From: Methanobacterium sp.
Lineage (GTDB): Archaea; Methanobacteriota; Methanobacteria; Methanobacteriales; Methanobacteriaceae
Direction of reading: 5' to 3'
DNA length: 33,771 bases
NCBI GenBank assembly: GCA_015661405.1
Contig: JACWMK010000021.1
Span: 1-33,771, forward strand
The notes below the pieces were generated by a model, which saw only the letters and a program-made list of their open reading frames with translations, searched no databases and was not told where the DNA came from. Shown here piece by piece: positions 1 to 7,931 of this stretch. Numbering within the stretch: the first letter of the stretch is position 1; each line of letters opens with the position of its first letter. Made by a program: the position numbers and the translations under genes.

Positions 1-26
1 TATTATTATTATTATTATTATTATTT
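1..26. repeat. TAT/TTA trinucleotide simple repeat
   Basis: Eight consecutive TAT units open the window, followed by a short T run. The rest of 27-175 is AT-rich and I see no gene in it. The repeat may continue outside the window. Confidence 0.8.
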
Positions 27-175
27 TGAGCAGAAACAGTATTTAGAGATAAGATTAGGGGTAATATAAATATAGAAATAATAAAAAAAATTTTAAGTTT
101 ATTAGATTTTATAATTTAAATAACCCCTCATTTCAAATTATAAATTACCATTTATAATGCTTAAAAATTAAACTA

Positions 176-427
176 TTACCAAGGCCATCCCCATTGTGGC
201 TGAGCCCCACTTTCATCTATTACTTTTTGTTTTGTTTCTGGTGTTACTTGACTCAAATTATTCTTCAAATCTTCCATTGCAGATTTGTAACCATCACGAT
301 ATCCAGCTTTATATCCATCTACGTAGCTTTCTACACAATTTTCATCTTTCAGTTTATCGGTACAGTCTTTTTTTGCATCTTCATATCCTTCGAGATATTC
401 TTCTTTTCTAGATTTTTGTTCTTCCAT
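176..427 (-). CDS. Small Tyr/Gly-repeat protein (83 aa), unknown function
   Basis: Not a family I can name. The protein is highly charged, with no signal peptide or membrane segment. Residues 11-55 hold an acidic-basic helix-like stretch and then a repeat of Gly-Tyr every four residues (GYKAGYRDGY), giving GxxxGxxxG spacing like the N-terminal repeats of FliH-type proteins. The tail is Trp-rich (QWGWPW). The same 45 residues align without gaps (19 identities by hand count) to the C-terminus of the divergent metalloprotease at 642-2438, which strongly supports both reading frames. The start has a good Shine-Dalgarno (GAGGGGGAT, about 7 nt before ATG). I infer a helical interaction module, perhaps partnering the protease; this is untested. 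Confidence 0.75.
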   Translation of the reverse strand: MEEQKSRKEEYLEGYEDAKKDCTDKLKDENCVESYVDGYKAGYRDGYKSAMEDLKNNLSQVTPETKQKVIDESGAQPQWGWPW

Positions 428-641
428 ATTTAAATCCCCCTCTATATTGATATTTGTTTTAAATGTTTAAATTATTAAGTTTTTTGTTTTAATTATCAAA
501 ATATTGTAATATTATGAATATTTATTGAGTTATTACTTTATTTCGCCTTTAAGTTAATATTTATTCATATTAAAGCTCTTAAATAATAAATAATTTATAG
601 TACTTGTTAATAATTATAAATCATTTAGAAGTAGGGGGGGG

Positions 642-2438
642 TTGTTGAATTTGTTTTTAAAAAATAATGGTGAAAATTCTCGGGGAAGGCATCTTCGTCC
701 TTCAGTTTATGCAAAGATAATACAAACCAAAGATTTAATCCAGAAAGGAGTTGATCCATCTGAATTTGAGTCGAGGGGTGGATTGGATCTGGAGACTTAT
801 AATGTACTGCAGCAGAACTGGCAGAACCTGAATCAGAGAATGGAGGATCGTAAACAGAAAGTTATTGCTAAATATGGTTCGTTAAAAGCTGCGCCTATTT
901 CAACTGGCCCCTGTAAAAAAATAAACCCAGTTATTGGCACTAAAAACGCTTTGGTACTTTTAACTGAATTTAAAGATAGAAAACATTCCATAACTCCCGA
1001 TTACTTTAAAGATTTACTTTTTTCTAAAGGCTCTAATCATAGTCTAAGGGATTTTTATTTAGAAGCTTCCTGGGATCAGCTGGATATAAATGGAGATGTT
1101 AATAATGAATGGTATTCAGCGGCTAATAATATATCTAATTATGTAGATAAATATGAGGTTGATGGACATTTTCCTAAAGCTCAAAATTTGATTTCAGAAG
1201 TTGTTTTACAAGCTAAAAATAGTGGTAGTTTCGACTTTTCGAAAATTGCTAAGGATGGGGAAATTGAAATTCTTATAGTGATATATGCGGGTGAAGGTCT
1301 TGATACCAAGCTTAACATTAATTATATTCGACCTCACAAGGATAGTTTATCTGAACCTATTGAAGTGCAAGAAGGTATATTTGCTAAAAGATATTGTTTG
1401 ATTCCTGAACTTCCGTCTGATGATCTAGGCTGTTTCTGTCATGAGGTAGGGCATTTTCTGGGTTTACCTGACTTGTATAAGGAAGGTTATTCTCCGGTAG
1501 TGGGTAGTTGGTGTTTAATGGCTATAGGTGATCATATTGATAATGGTAGGACACCTGCTCATCCATGTGCATGGTGTAAGATACATTTAGGATGGATTGA
1601 ACCGAAGATTTTAAAGGAAGTCCCTAATCCTTATGAAATATCAGCGGTGATGGATTCGGATAAAGATATTTATAAACTAGTGGTTGATGGTTCTGATGGG
1701 CAAGAGTATTTCTTATTGGAAAATCGTCAACAGAAGGGGTTTGAACAGAATTTACCTGCTAATGGTCTTTTGATTTGGCATGTTGATGAGAGTGTATGTG
1801 TTTTAGAGGCTCCTAACTATAATCCTGAACATTTTTTCCTCACAGTAAAGGAATCTGATGGAAGGCAAGATTTACAAAGGGATATGACTGTATTACTCAA
1901 GGAGGAGGATGTTGATAAAGTACAGAAGGACTTAGCTGGTGATGCAGGTGATCCTTTCCCTGGTAGAACTAATAATAGAATTTTTGATGATGAATCCACT
2001 CCGAATAGTCGGTCTTATGAAGGTGATAAGTCTTTGGTGAAGGTGGCTTCAATTAGTGATTCCACGGATTTGATGAAAGCGGAAATGGGTGTGGGAGTTC
2101 AGCCAATAAACGTGCTTAGTCCATTTGCATCAGAAAATGTATCTTCAGATACATTGAAATCAGATAAAATATCTTCAGATGAAGTCAAATCAAATGAAGT
2201 ATCTTCAGATACTGTAAAATCAGATGAATCATCTCAAAAAATTATAAATCAACAATTCATAACTTTCATCACTTCTGAACCGAAAGTTGAAGATCCGTAT
2301 GAAGAGGGATATGAAACTGGTAAGAAGGATTTTTTAGAGGAATTTAAAGAAAAAGAAGGTTTAAAACTTTACAGGGATGGATATCGCAGTGGATATCATA
2401 ACGGATATAATAATGTGCTGAAAAAATTGAAAAAATAA
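642..2438 (+). CDS. M6-like zinc metalloprotease with C-terminal GY-repeat module
   Basis: A 598-residue protein with HEVGHFLGLPD at residues 267-277, the HExxHxxGxxD zinc motif of M6 (immune inhibitor A-like) peptidases; His267 and His271 bind zinc and Glu268 is catalytic. The catalytic region spans about 90-490. It is followed by a low-complexity Ser/Asp/Lys linker with three decapeptide repeats (501-530) and a GY-repeat module (553-597) matching the divergent small protein. M6 enzymes are usually secreted, but the N-terminus (MLNLFLKNNGENSRG) has no signal peptide, and no downstream start creates one. The start is uncertain: TTG at 642 abuts a run of eight G; TTG at 645 or 651 would leave better spacing. 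The substrate is unknown. It could act inside the cell or be exported by another route. Confidence 0.85.
   Translation: MLNLFLKNNGENSRGRHLRPSVYAKIIQTKDLIQKGVDPSEFESRGGLDLETYNVLQQNWQNLNQRMEDRKQKVIAKYGSLKAAPISTGPCKKINPVIGTKNALVLLTEFKDRKHSITPDYFKDLLFSKGSNHSLRDFYLEASWDQLDINGDVNNEWYSAANNISNYVDKYEVDGHFPKAQNLISEVVLQAKNSGSFDFSKIAKDGEIEILIVIYAGEGLDTKLNINYIRPHKDSLSEPIEVQEGIFAKRYCLIPELPSDDLGCFCHEVGHFLGLPDLYKEGYSPVVGSWCLMAIGDHIDNGRTPAHPCAWCKIHLGWIEPKILKEVPNPYEISAVMDSDKDIYKLVVDGSDGQEYFLLENRQQKGFEQNLPANGLLIWHVDESVCVLEAPNYNPEHFFLTVKESDGRQDLQRDMTVLLKEEDVDKVQKDLAGDAGDPFPGRTNNRIFDDESTPNSRSYEGDKSLVKVASISDSTDLMKAEMGVGVQPINVLSPFASENVSSDTLKSDKISSDEVKSNEVSSDTVKSDESSQKIINQQFITFITSEPKVEDPYEEGYETGKKDFLEEFKEKEGLKLYRDGYRSGYHNGYNNVLKKLKK
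2142..2231 (+). repeat. Three 30-nt tandem repeats coding for SSDx(L/V)KS(D/N)
   Basis: In-frame tandem repeats inside the protease linker: units begin at 2142, 2172 and 2202 and encode SSDTLKSDKI, SSDEVKSNEV and SSDTVKSDES. The units are diverged at synonymous and replacement sites, so it is not a very recent expansion. It probably forms a flexible, charged spacer between the catalytic region and the GY module. Confidence 0.85.
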
Positions 2439-2506
2439 ATGATTCAATCAAAATGATAGATGAAAATTTTTTTGGTTCTATTTTTATTTAATAAGGGAAT
2501 ATACTA

Positions 2507-2534
2507 TTATATAAGTTAATGAAAACTTATATAA
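2507..2534. promoter_or_regulatory. 11-bp perfect inverted repeat containing TATA-like cores
   Basis: Arms TTATATAAGTT and AACTTATATAA surround a 6-nt spacer. Each arm reads as an archaeal TATA box, so the element is symmetric for both strands. It lies 55-82 bp before the FHA gene. The + strand continues with A, not T, so it is not a + strand oligo-T terminator. It could be a promoter overlapping an operator. Function is inferred from position only. Confidence 0.45.
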
Positions 2535-2588
2535 AAAAAAAATTAGTTTATTTATCAAAAATCATTTAATTATAGCTGGCTGGTTTAA

Positions 2589-3119
2589 ATGTCTAGAAAG
2601 CAACTTATTGGTTTAATAGTGATGATATTAGTTGTAGTTGCTTTTGCAGCTGTGATTTGGAGATTAAATAATGTTTTCGGGTTGCTTCAGAATCAAACTC
2701 AGGAAATTGTTATAGCTTTGGTAATGGCTATAATAGCGGGATTTTTTATAGAATTTATTTATAGGAAATTATCACCTCAATCTAAAATTTTAAAGACCAC
2801 TCAAACTCAATGTAGTGATACTAGTGAAACTGTGGCTAAATTAATTTTAACTAATAATAATGTTATAATTGTTAAAGATGATAAAATTTTAGGGCGTGAG
2901 GATTTTTTAGGGGTAATTCCTTCTGATAAACTTTATTTTATAGGAAGAGATCATTTTAAGATCACTATGAAGGATTGTAGTTTTTTCATTCAGGATCTTA
3001 AAACTAAAAATGGTACTACTGTTAATGGAGAAGAATTACAGGGTTCACAGAAGTACAAGTTAATTGATGGGGATGAGATTGTTGTAGCTAAATCCTTGCG
3101 TATTAAATATAGCAATTAG
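2589..3119 (+). CDS. Membrane-anchored FHA-domain protein
   Basis: A 176-residue protein with two N-terminal membrane segments (about 6-26 and 38-57), a linker, and a C-terminal forkhead-associated domain (about 93-175) on the cytoplasmic side. FHA hallmarks are Gly102-Arg103, His122 in IGRDHFKI, and the NGTTVNG turn (141-147). FHA domains bind phosphothreonine peptides. In archaeal relatives, as I recall them, the second motif reads ISRxHF; here the phosphate-contacting Ser is Gly (residue 119), so phosphopeptide affinity may be weak or altered. The gene is convergent, with a 33-bp gap, to a PPP-like phosphatase gene, and a TPR gene lies 1.7 kb downstream. That suggests a phospho-signalling neighbourhood, but no kinase is present in the window. 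Confidence 0.8.
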   Translation: MSRKQLIGLIVMILVVVAFAAVIWRLNNVFGLLQNQTQEIVIALVMAIIAGFFIEFIYRKLSPQSKILKTTQTQCSDTSETVAKLILTNNNVIIVKDDKILGREDFLGVIPSDKLYFIGRDHFKITMKDCSFFIQDLKTKNGTTVNGEELQGSQKYKLIDGDEIVVAKSLRIKYSN

Positions 3120-3152
3120 ATGTTTGAAAATGAAGAAAACTCTTTAAAGCCT

Positions 3153-3968
3153 TCAATTCATATATTTAACCATATTTATAATATCCTTACTATTTTTTAT
3201 TTCTTCTTTAAGATTTAATTCAACGTAAGCTTTTTTCCCTTCACTGTAACTGGATGAGACTATTAATTGATTTTTATATATTAATTTAATTCCATCAACT
3301 GGTGTATGGCCTACAATCATCATTTTACAGTTCACTGCTTTGAGAAAAGTTTTCAGATCATGCTCAGTGTAGTCTTCAAAACGATTCCATAAGATCTGAA
3401 ATAATGGTGGATTATCATTGTATCCTTTATCTGTAATGTGATTTATTTCATCTAAGCTTTTAATATTTCTTGGAGGCCCGGCATGACTTATAAAAACCTT
3501 GTTTGCCGTTCTAACAGCTATGGGAAGTTTTTTAAGAAATTCAACATATTCTTCTAATTCTTTATTGTAACTTTGTCCAAAATTTTCTCTCAATAGTTCA
3601 TCAAAATCAAGTGTTTGATTTATACCTGCCTTATAAACGGATCTTTTAGATATGGTTGACCATTCATGGTTTCCCAGTAGAACATGGAAGTTTTCGGAGG
3701 TTTCGCATTGGTTTTGCACAGATTCCATGATTTGAATGGATCCATCGTTTTCACGACCCATAGCATGGATAAAGTCCCCGGTTAGAATTAGATGGTTATC
3801 ACTGTTTTTAAATTTATCCCAAATATGCATATACTTGTTATAATCATTTAGATTACCATGTATATCTGTGATTATCAGTGCTTTACCGTTTTTTGGCAGT
3901 TTAATAAGTTTACCCATAAGTATTAATTTTCCATCTTTTAGTATATATAATCTCTGTGGGTCAATCAT
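3153..3968 (-). CDS. Calcineurin-like (PPP-type) metallophosphatase
   Basis: A 271-residue protein with metal-binding motifs in the order typical of PPP/metallophosphoesterases: DIHGN (35-39), GDFIHAMG (64-71), GNHEW (99-103), then SHAGP and VGHTP in the C-terminal half. The GDFIHAMG box differs from the canonical GDxVDRG of Ser/Thr phosphatases, so a protein phosphatase, diadenosine tetraphosphatase-like enzyme or other phosphoesterase are all possible. It is soluble, with no signal peptide. ATG start. It is convergent to the FHA gene and divergent from the molybdopterin-type gene at 4103. The specific substrate cannot be read from the sequence. Confidence 0.85.
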   Translation of the reverse strand: MIDPQRLYILKDGKLILMGKLIKLPKNGKALIITDIHGNLNDYNKYMHIWDKFKNSDNHLILTGDFIHAMGRENDGSIQIMESVQNQCETSENFHVLLGNHEWSTISKRSVYKAGINQTLDFDELLRENFGQSYNKELEEYVEFLKKLPIAVRTANKVFISHAGPPRNIKSLDEINHITDKGYNDNPPLFQILWNRFEDYTEHDLKTFLKAVNCKMMIVGHTPVDGIKLIYKNQLIVSSSYSEGKKAYVELNLKEEIKNSKDIINMVKYMN

Positions 3969-4102
3969 TTAACTAAGGGTCACTAACTTAGGATGACAGA
4001 ATCAGAGTATTTGATTAAAGTAATAAAAAAATTTAATAAACTTTAAACATTATATATTTTATTTAGTAAAAAATTTTTAAGTATTAAAATAATTTTTTTT
4101 GG

Positions 4103-4774
4103 GTGGATGTGAAACTGAAATTTTTGAAAAATCTTTTTGGCAATAATGAAGAGGAAGATAAGTATATTAAATCAGTTTTAGAGAATGAAAAAGTTATTAT
4201 TAGTCCGGATACTAAGAGGGATGTTAGAGTTCCACCTAGGCAGAGGGAAATTAATAGATGGCCAGTGTTACAGGCTGGTCGCGTGCCTAAAATTGATTTA
4301 AATCAGTGGAAATTTAAAGTATGGGGATTGGTTAAAGAGGAGAAGGAATATACTTTGGATGAATTCCGGTTATTGCCAACAAGTAAGGTTTTTTCAGATA
4401 TTCATTGTGTAACTAGCTGGTCGAAATTGAATAATTTATGGGAAGGAGTCAGCACTTCATTTTTAAAGGATAATGTATTACCTGAGGCTAAGTTTGTACT
4501 GGTACATGCGTATAAAAATTTTACAACTAATCTTTCTATTGAAGAATTCTTTAAAGAGGATGTATTATTTGCTAATCATCATAATGGGGAAGAATTAAGT
4601 ATTAAGCATGGTTATCCGCTTAGATTGGTTGCTCCTCAACTATATTTTTGGAAGAGTGCTAAATGGGTTACTGGAGTGGAATTCTTAGAGAGGGATAAAA
4701 GTGGATTTTGGGAATCTCATGGTTATCATAATCATGGTGATCCTTGGACAGAGGAGCGTTATAGTTATAGATAA
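4103..4774 (+). CDS. Sulfite-oxidase-fold molybdopterin-binding oxidoreductase
   Basis: A 223-residue single-domain protein matching the SUOX/MsrP-like molybdopterin-binding fold: WKFKVWGLV early, TLDEFRLLP, then DIHCVTSWSK with the conserved metal-ligand Cys at 102, GVSTSFL, YPLRLVAPQLYFWKSAKWV and the C-terminal HGYHNHGDPW. Family members usually carry a Tat signal or other domains; this one has neither and should be cytosolic. The electron acceptor and substrate are unknown. GTG at 4103 is a possible start; GTG at 4109 is an alternative after GGGTGGAT. Methanogens already make molybdopterin/tungstopterin for formylmethanofuran dehydrogenase, and a MobA-like gene lies at 28910, so cofactor supply is plausible. 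Confidence 0.85.
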   Translation: MDVKLKFLKNLFGNNEEEDKYIKSVLENEKVIISPDTKRDVRVPPRQREINRWPVLQAGRVPKIDLNQWKFKVWGLVKEEKEYTLDEFRLLPTSKVFSDIHCVTSWSKLNNLWEGVSTSFLKDNVLPEAKFVLVHAYKNFTTNLSIEEFFKEDVLFANHHNGEELSIKHGYPLRLVAPQLYFWKSAKWVTGVEFLERDKSGFWESHGYHNHGDPWTEERYSYR

Positions 4775-4866
4775 AAGAATATTTTAAAAAAAAACCTTAT
4801 GTAATATTAATACAAATATTTTTTTTTAGGAACGGATTTTAGGTTAACTATTTTGGGTGCGATTTA

Positions 4867-5490
4867 GTGGATTCTAAGGATAAAAACGAGAAAGTTAAAT
4901 CATTAATGGAGCAGGGTAATATTCATTTAATTGAGGGTGAATATCGGGCTGCTGTATTTTGTTATGATGAAGCATTAGAGTTAAATGATGATAATACTCA
5001 ATTATGGGATAATCGGGGAGTGGCTCTTTCTAAAGCTGGGAGATATCCTGATGCTGTGGAATCCTTTGAGATTGCTCTGGATTTAGAGCCGGATAATGTT
5101 AAAGCATGGGTTAATATGGGCGTCTCATTGGGGTTGATGGGAAAATTTACTGAAGCGGTTAATTGTTTTAATCAAGCATTAGAAATTGATGCTGGAAATG
5201 ATGATGCTTGGAATAATAAAGGTACTGCGTTATTTAATCTCTCTAAATACTCGGAAGCCTTGGAATGTTTTAACAAGGCATTAGAGTTAAATCCTGAAAA
5301 TTCTAAGGCTTGGGCTGGTAAAGGTTCTGTTAAAAGATTTTTAGGGGATTATAAAGGGGCTGTTAGGTGTTTGGAGAAGTTCATTGAACTTAACGGAATG
5401 AATCCATCTCCACAGGTTGAAGAAGCTTGGGCTATGATATTCGACCTTAAAATGATTATAATTAACCAGGATTCACAAGATTTAAACTAA
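4867..5490 (+). CDS. TPR-repeat protein
   Basis: A 207-residue soluble protein made almost wholly of tetratricopeptide repeats, about five 34-residue units (roughly 10-43, 44-77, 78-111, 112-145, 146-179). Each shows the W/A/G/Y pattern (for example AWNNKGTALFNLSKYSEALECF) and ends near ALELNP. TPR arrays are scaffolds for protein-protein contacts; no catalytic domain is attached. Start GTG at 4867, preceded by GGGTGCGAT. It lies 92 bp after the molybdopterin-type gene on the same strand. TPR proteins of this kind are abundant in methanogens, so a specific role cannot be assigned. Confidence 0.85.
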   Translation: MDSKDKNEKVKSLMEQGNIHLIEGEYRAAVFCYDEALELNDDNTQLWDNRGVALSKAGRYPDAVESFEIALDLEPDNVKAWVNMGVSLGLMGKFTEAVNCFNQALEIDAGNDDAWNNKGTALFNLSKYSEALECFNKALELNPENSKAWAGKGSVKRFLGDYKGAVRCLEKFIELNGMNPSPQVEEAWAMIFDLKMIIINQDSQDLN

Positions 5491-5562
5491 AAAAAGCCCA
5501 AAAATTTGAATTCATAATAAAAGATTAAAAAATTCTATTTTTTTGTTAAATATCAAACGTCA

Positions 5563-6372
5563 TTAGAACACTCCCAGTATTTCCAAGGAGACAAATATTA
5601 ATATCATGATAAAAATGTATCTTAAAAGTTTTTCAGGGAATTTATGAGATGCCCATGCTCCAATTTGCGCCATGGGAATGCTGAATATAATTAGAATCAC
5701 TAATTGTAATAGATTTATATAACCCAATGAATAGGGTGGTAAACCTGGAGTGTGCAGGCCGTTTAGGATGTAGGATATTATTCCACCCATGGAAGTTAAA
5801 ACAATAACTGCACTGGAAGTTCCACCTGCTTCTTTCATACTATATCCCATAAGTAAAACCATCACTGGTATGAGGATAACTGCTCCGCCAATACCAACAA
5901 GACCAGAGATGATTCCCGCAATTAAACCCCATAATATGAATAAGGGTATATTATCAACCCGTATAGCATCTTCTTTAGGTTCTTTAAATAAGAGCATTCT
6001 TATAGCCACTAATAAAAGCACTACAGCAAAAATGGTCTTCAATATGTCCACGGGAAGATGTGTGGCTATATAACCTCCTAATAATCCACCTAAAAATCCT
6101 GAAACACCTAAATATAATACTGCTTTAAAAACAACATTTTGGTTACGTTGATGACCATAAGCACTGCTTAATGCTGTGGGGAGAATAACCGCGAGACTAG
6201 TTCCGAAAGCCATTCTAATAGCTAATGTGGATTCAACACCTATAGACTCTAAAAGAATGAATAATATAGGCACTAGTATGAAACCACCACCTACACCTAA
6301 AAGACCCGTGGTGAAACCTACACCGATACCGGTTAACACTAGAATCAGGATATAAAAAAATTCAGGAATCAT
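5563..6372 (-). CDS. TSUP-family (TauE/SafE) membrane transporter
   Basis: A 269-residue hydrophobic protein with about eight membrane segments in two similar halves, each starting with the glycine-rich family motif: GFTTGLLGVGGGFILVP near the N-terminus and GIISGLVGIGGAVILIPV in the middle. TSUP proteins move sulfite, sulfonates, thiosulfate or other organic anions across the cytoplasmic membrane. The substrate cannot be told. No clear Shine-Dalgarno precedes the ATG. It lies 36 bp downstream of the MFS gene on the same strand, so the two may share a transcript. Confidence 0.88.
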   Translation of the reverse strand: MIPEFFYILILVLTGIGVGFTTGLLGVGGGFILVPILFILLESIGVESTLAIRMAFGTSLAVILPTALSSAYGHQRNQNVVFKAVLYLGVSGFLGGLLGGYIATHLPVDILKTIFAVVLLLVAIRMLLFKEPKEDAIRVDNIPLFILWGLIAGIISGLVGIGGAVILIPVMVLLMGYSMKEAGGTSSAVIVLTSMGGIISYILNGLHTPGLPPYSLGYINLLQLVILIIFSIPMAQIGAWASHKFPEKLLRYIFIMILIFVSLEILGVF

Positions 6373-6408
6373 AATTTTTTAATAGTAATTTTTTTATTTC
6401 ATTTAACT

Positions 6409-7863
6409 CTATTCATGATGGAAACTTGCAAATCCACTATCACGGGGTTTCACTTCATTTTTCTGGGGCTTCCTAGTTCTCTTGGTTAACGATATAAAAA
6501 TAAGAGCCACCACCATAATCACCGCTCCCAATAGGAAAGCAGTATGTAAACCTGCAGAAAATGAAACTGGTGTAATAGTCAGAGTAGTATTCGGCTCCCC
6601 ATGCATGAAAATGGATGCTATAGCGGCACTAGCTAGTATAGATGTTCCAAAACCCATACCCATCATCCTAGCTGTAGTAACTAATCCTGAGGCTATCCCT
6701 CTAAATTCTAAGGGACTTTCCCCTACAATGAACTTAGTATTAGGGGGATTGAACATAGCTACGGAGGTTCCCATAACTAACAATGCAATAGCCATGAATA
6801 CCAGGCTTGTTGACGGATTAAACGAGGATATAAGTAAACAAGCTATAACTCCTACAATAGCACCTAGCATTGAAACACGATTAGGATCTATTCGGTCCGA
6901 TAAAATTCCGGCTAATGGACCGACGATCATAATAGCCACTGGCATCACAGCCAAAGCTAAACCTGATTGACTTACCGTGAATCCCCTCCCAATTTCAAAG
7001 TAGAAGGGTAATAAAACCACCGCTCCAGCATAGGGCATGTTGAACCAGAAATTTGAAATAGTTGCAAGGAAAATCCTCTTTATACGCAGGAAATTCAAAT
7101 CCAATATGGGCTCACTAGTCCGTGACTCCTGATATAGGAATAGAATCCAGAATATTACAGAAGTAATTATACTACCCATTATAGGGAGGGAAGTCCATCC
7201 ATAAGAAAGCCCCTTGGTAAGCGCGAATATTAAAGTGGTTTGAGCGATGAATATGAATAATATACCCAAAAAATCGAGTTTACCCGGTTTTGTAGCTGTT
7301 TCTTTAAACACGGCTCTTCCCAGTATGATAGCTACTATTCCAATGGGAACGTTAATATAAAATATCCAGTGAAAGTTAATGTATTGGGTGATGAATCCCC
7401 CGATCACGGGTCCTAACGCCATTCCTAATGAGGCCATGGTGACAATGATACCCATATTTCGTCCGCGCACATTCTTTGGGAGGTAGATTGCCACCATAGC
7501 GGCGGTTATAGCGGAAAACATGGCGGCGCCCACTGCTTGTATGAATCTTGCGATGATTAGGAAGTCGAATTGCTGGGCTAAGCCACTTAAAGCAGATCCT
7601 ATTATGAAAATGAGAACTCCGGTTAAGAAGATTTTTTTATAACCCTTCTGCTGCGTTAGTTTTCCAAATGCAATTACAAAACTTCCCAGGACTATCACAT
7701 AAATTAATATAACCCAGAAGACGCTGCTGGTGCCCACTTGGAAGAATTTAGCCATGGTGGGTAATGAAACATTCACAATGGATATATCTAAATATGCCAT
7801 GAAGGAGCCTAAAGAAATTATGAATAGACTTAATTTCTGATTATTTCTTAAATTCTCAAACAT
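6409..7863 (-). CDS. DHA2-type MFS exporter (14 TM, EmrB/QacA-like)
   Basis: A proton-driven drug/metabolite exporter of the major facilitator superfamily. The length (484 aa from the chosen start) and about 14 hydrophobic segments fit the DHA2 branch. Visible signatures are the first-helix SFMAYLDISIVNVSLP, a degenerate motif A (GKLTQQKGYKKIF) and antiporter motif C (LGMALGPVIGGFI). I chose ATG at 7863 because a run of seven G lies about 12 nt upstream; an in-frame TTG at 7884 would put that G run inside the gene and has no visible ribosome site. It is followed by the TSUP gene. The substrate is unknown. Confidence 0.88.
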   Translation of the reverse strand: MFENLRNNQKLSLFIISLGSFMAYLDISIVNVSLPTMAKFFQVGTSSVFWVILIYVIVLGSFVIAFGKLTQQKGYKKIFLTGVLIFIIGSALSGLAQQFDFLIIARFIQAVGAAMFSAITAAMVAIYLPKNVRGRNMGIIVTMASLGMALGPVIGGFITQYINFHWIFYINVPIGIVAIILGRAVFKETATKPGKLDFLGILFIFIAQTTLIFALTKGLSYGWTSLPIMGSIITSVIFWILFLYQESRTSEPILDLNFLRIKRIFLATISNFWFNMPYAGAVVLLPFYFEIGRGFTVSQSGLALAVMPVAIMIVGPLAGILSDRIDPNRVSMLGAIVGVIACLLISSFNPSTSLVFMAIALLVMGTSVAMFNPPNTKFIVGESPLEFRGIASGLVTTARMMGMGFGTSILASAAIASIFMHGEPNTTLTITPVSFSAGLHTAFLLGAVIMVVALIFISLTKRTRKPQKNEVKPRDSGFASFHHE

Positions 7864-7931
7864 TTTATCAACAATCCCCCCCAAAAAGGATGGAAAGGTA
7901 TGACATTTAAGTATTTTTTTTATTCTGGAAT

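Noticed and set aside
2507..2534. Inverted repeat as a terminator for the protease
   Set aside because: The + strand after the repeat is A-rich, not T-rich, and the arms are TATA-like.
6482..6970. Long open frame antisense to the MFS gene
   Set aside because: It is the mirror of a well-supported exporter gene, has no family resemblance and no ribosome site.
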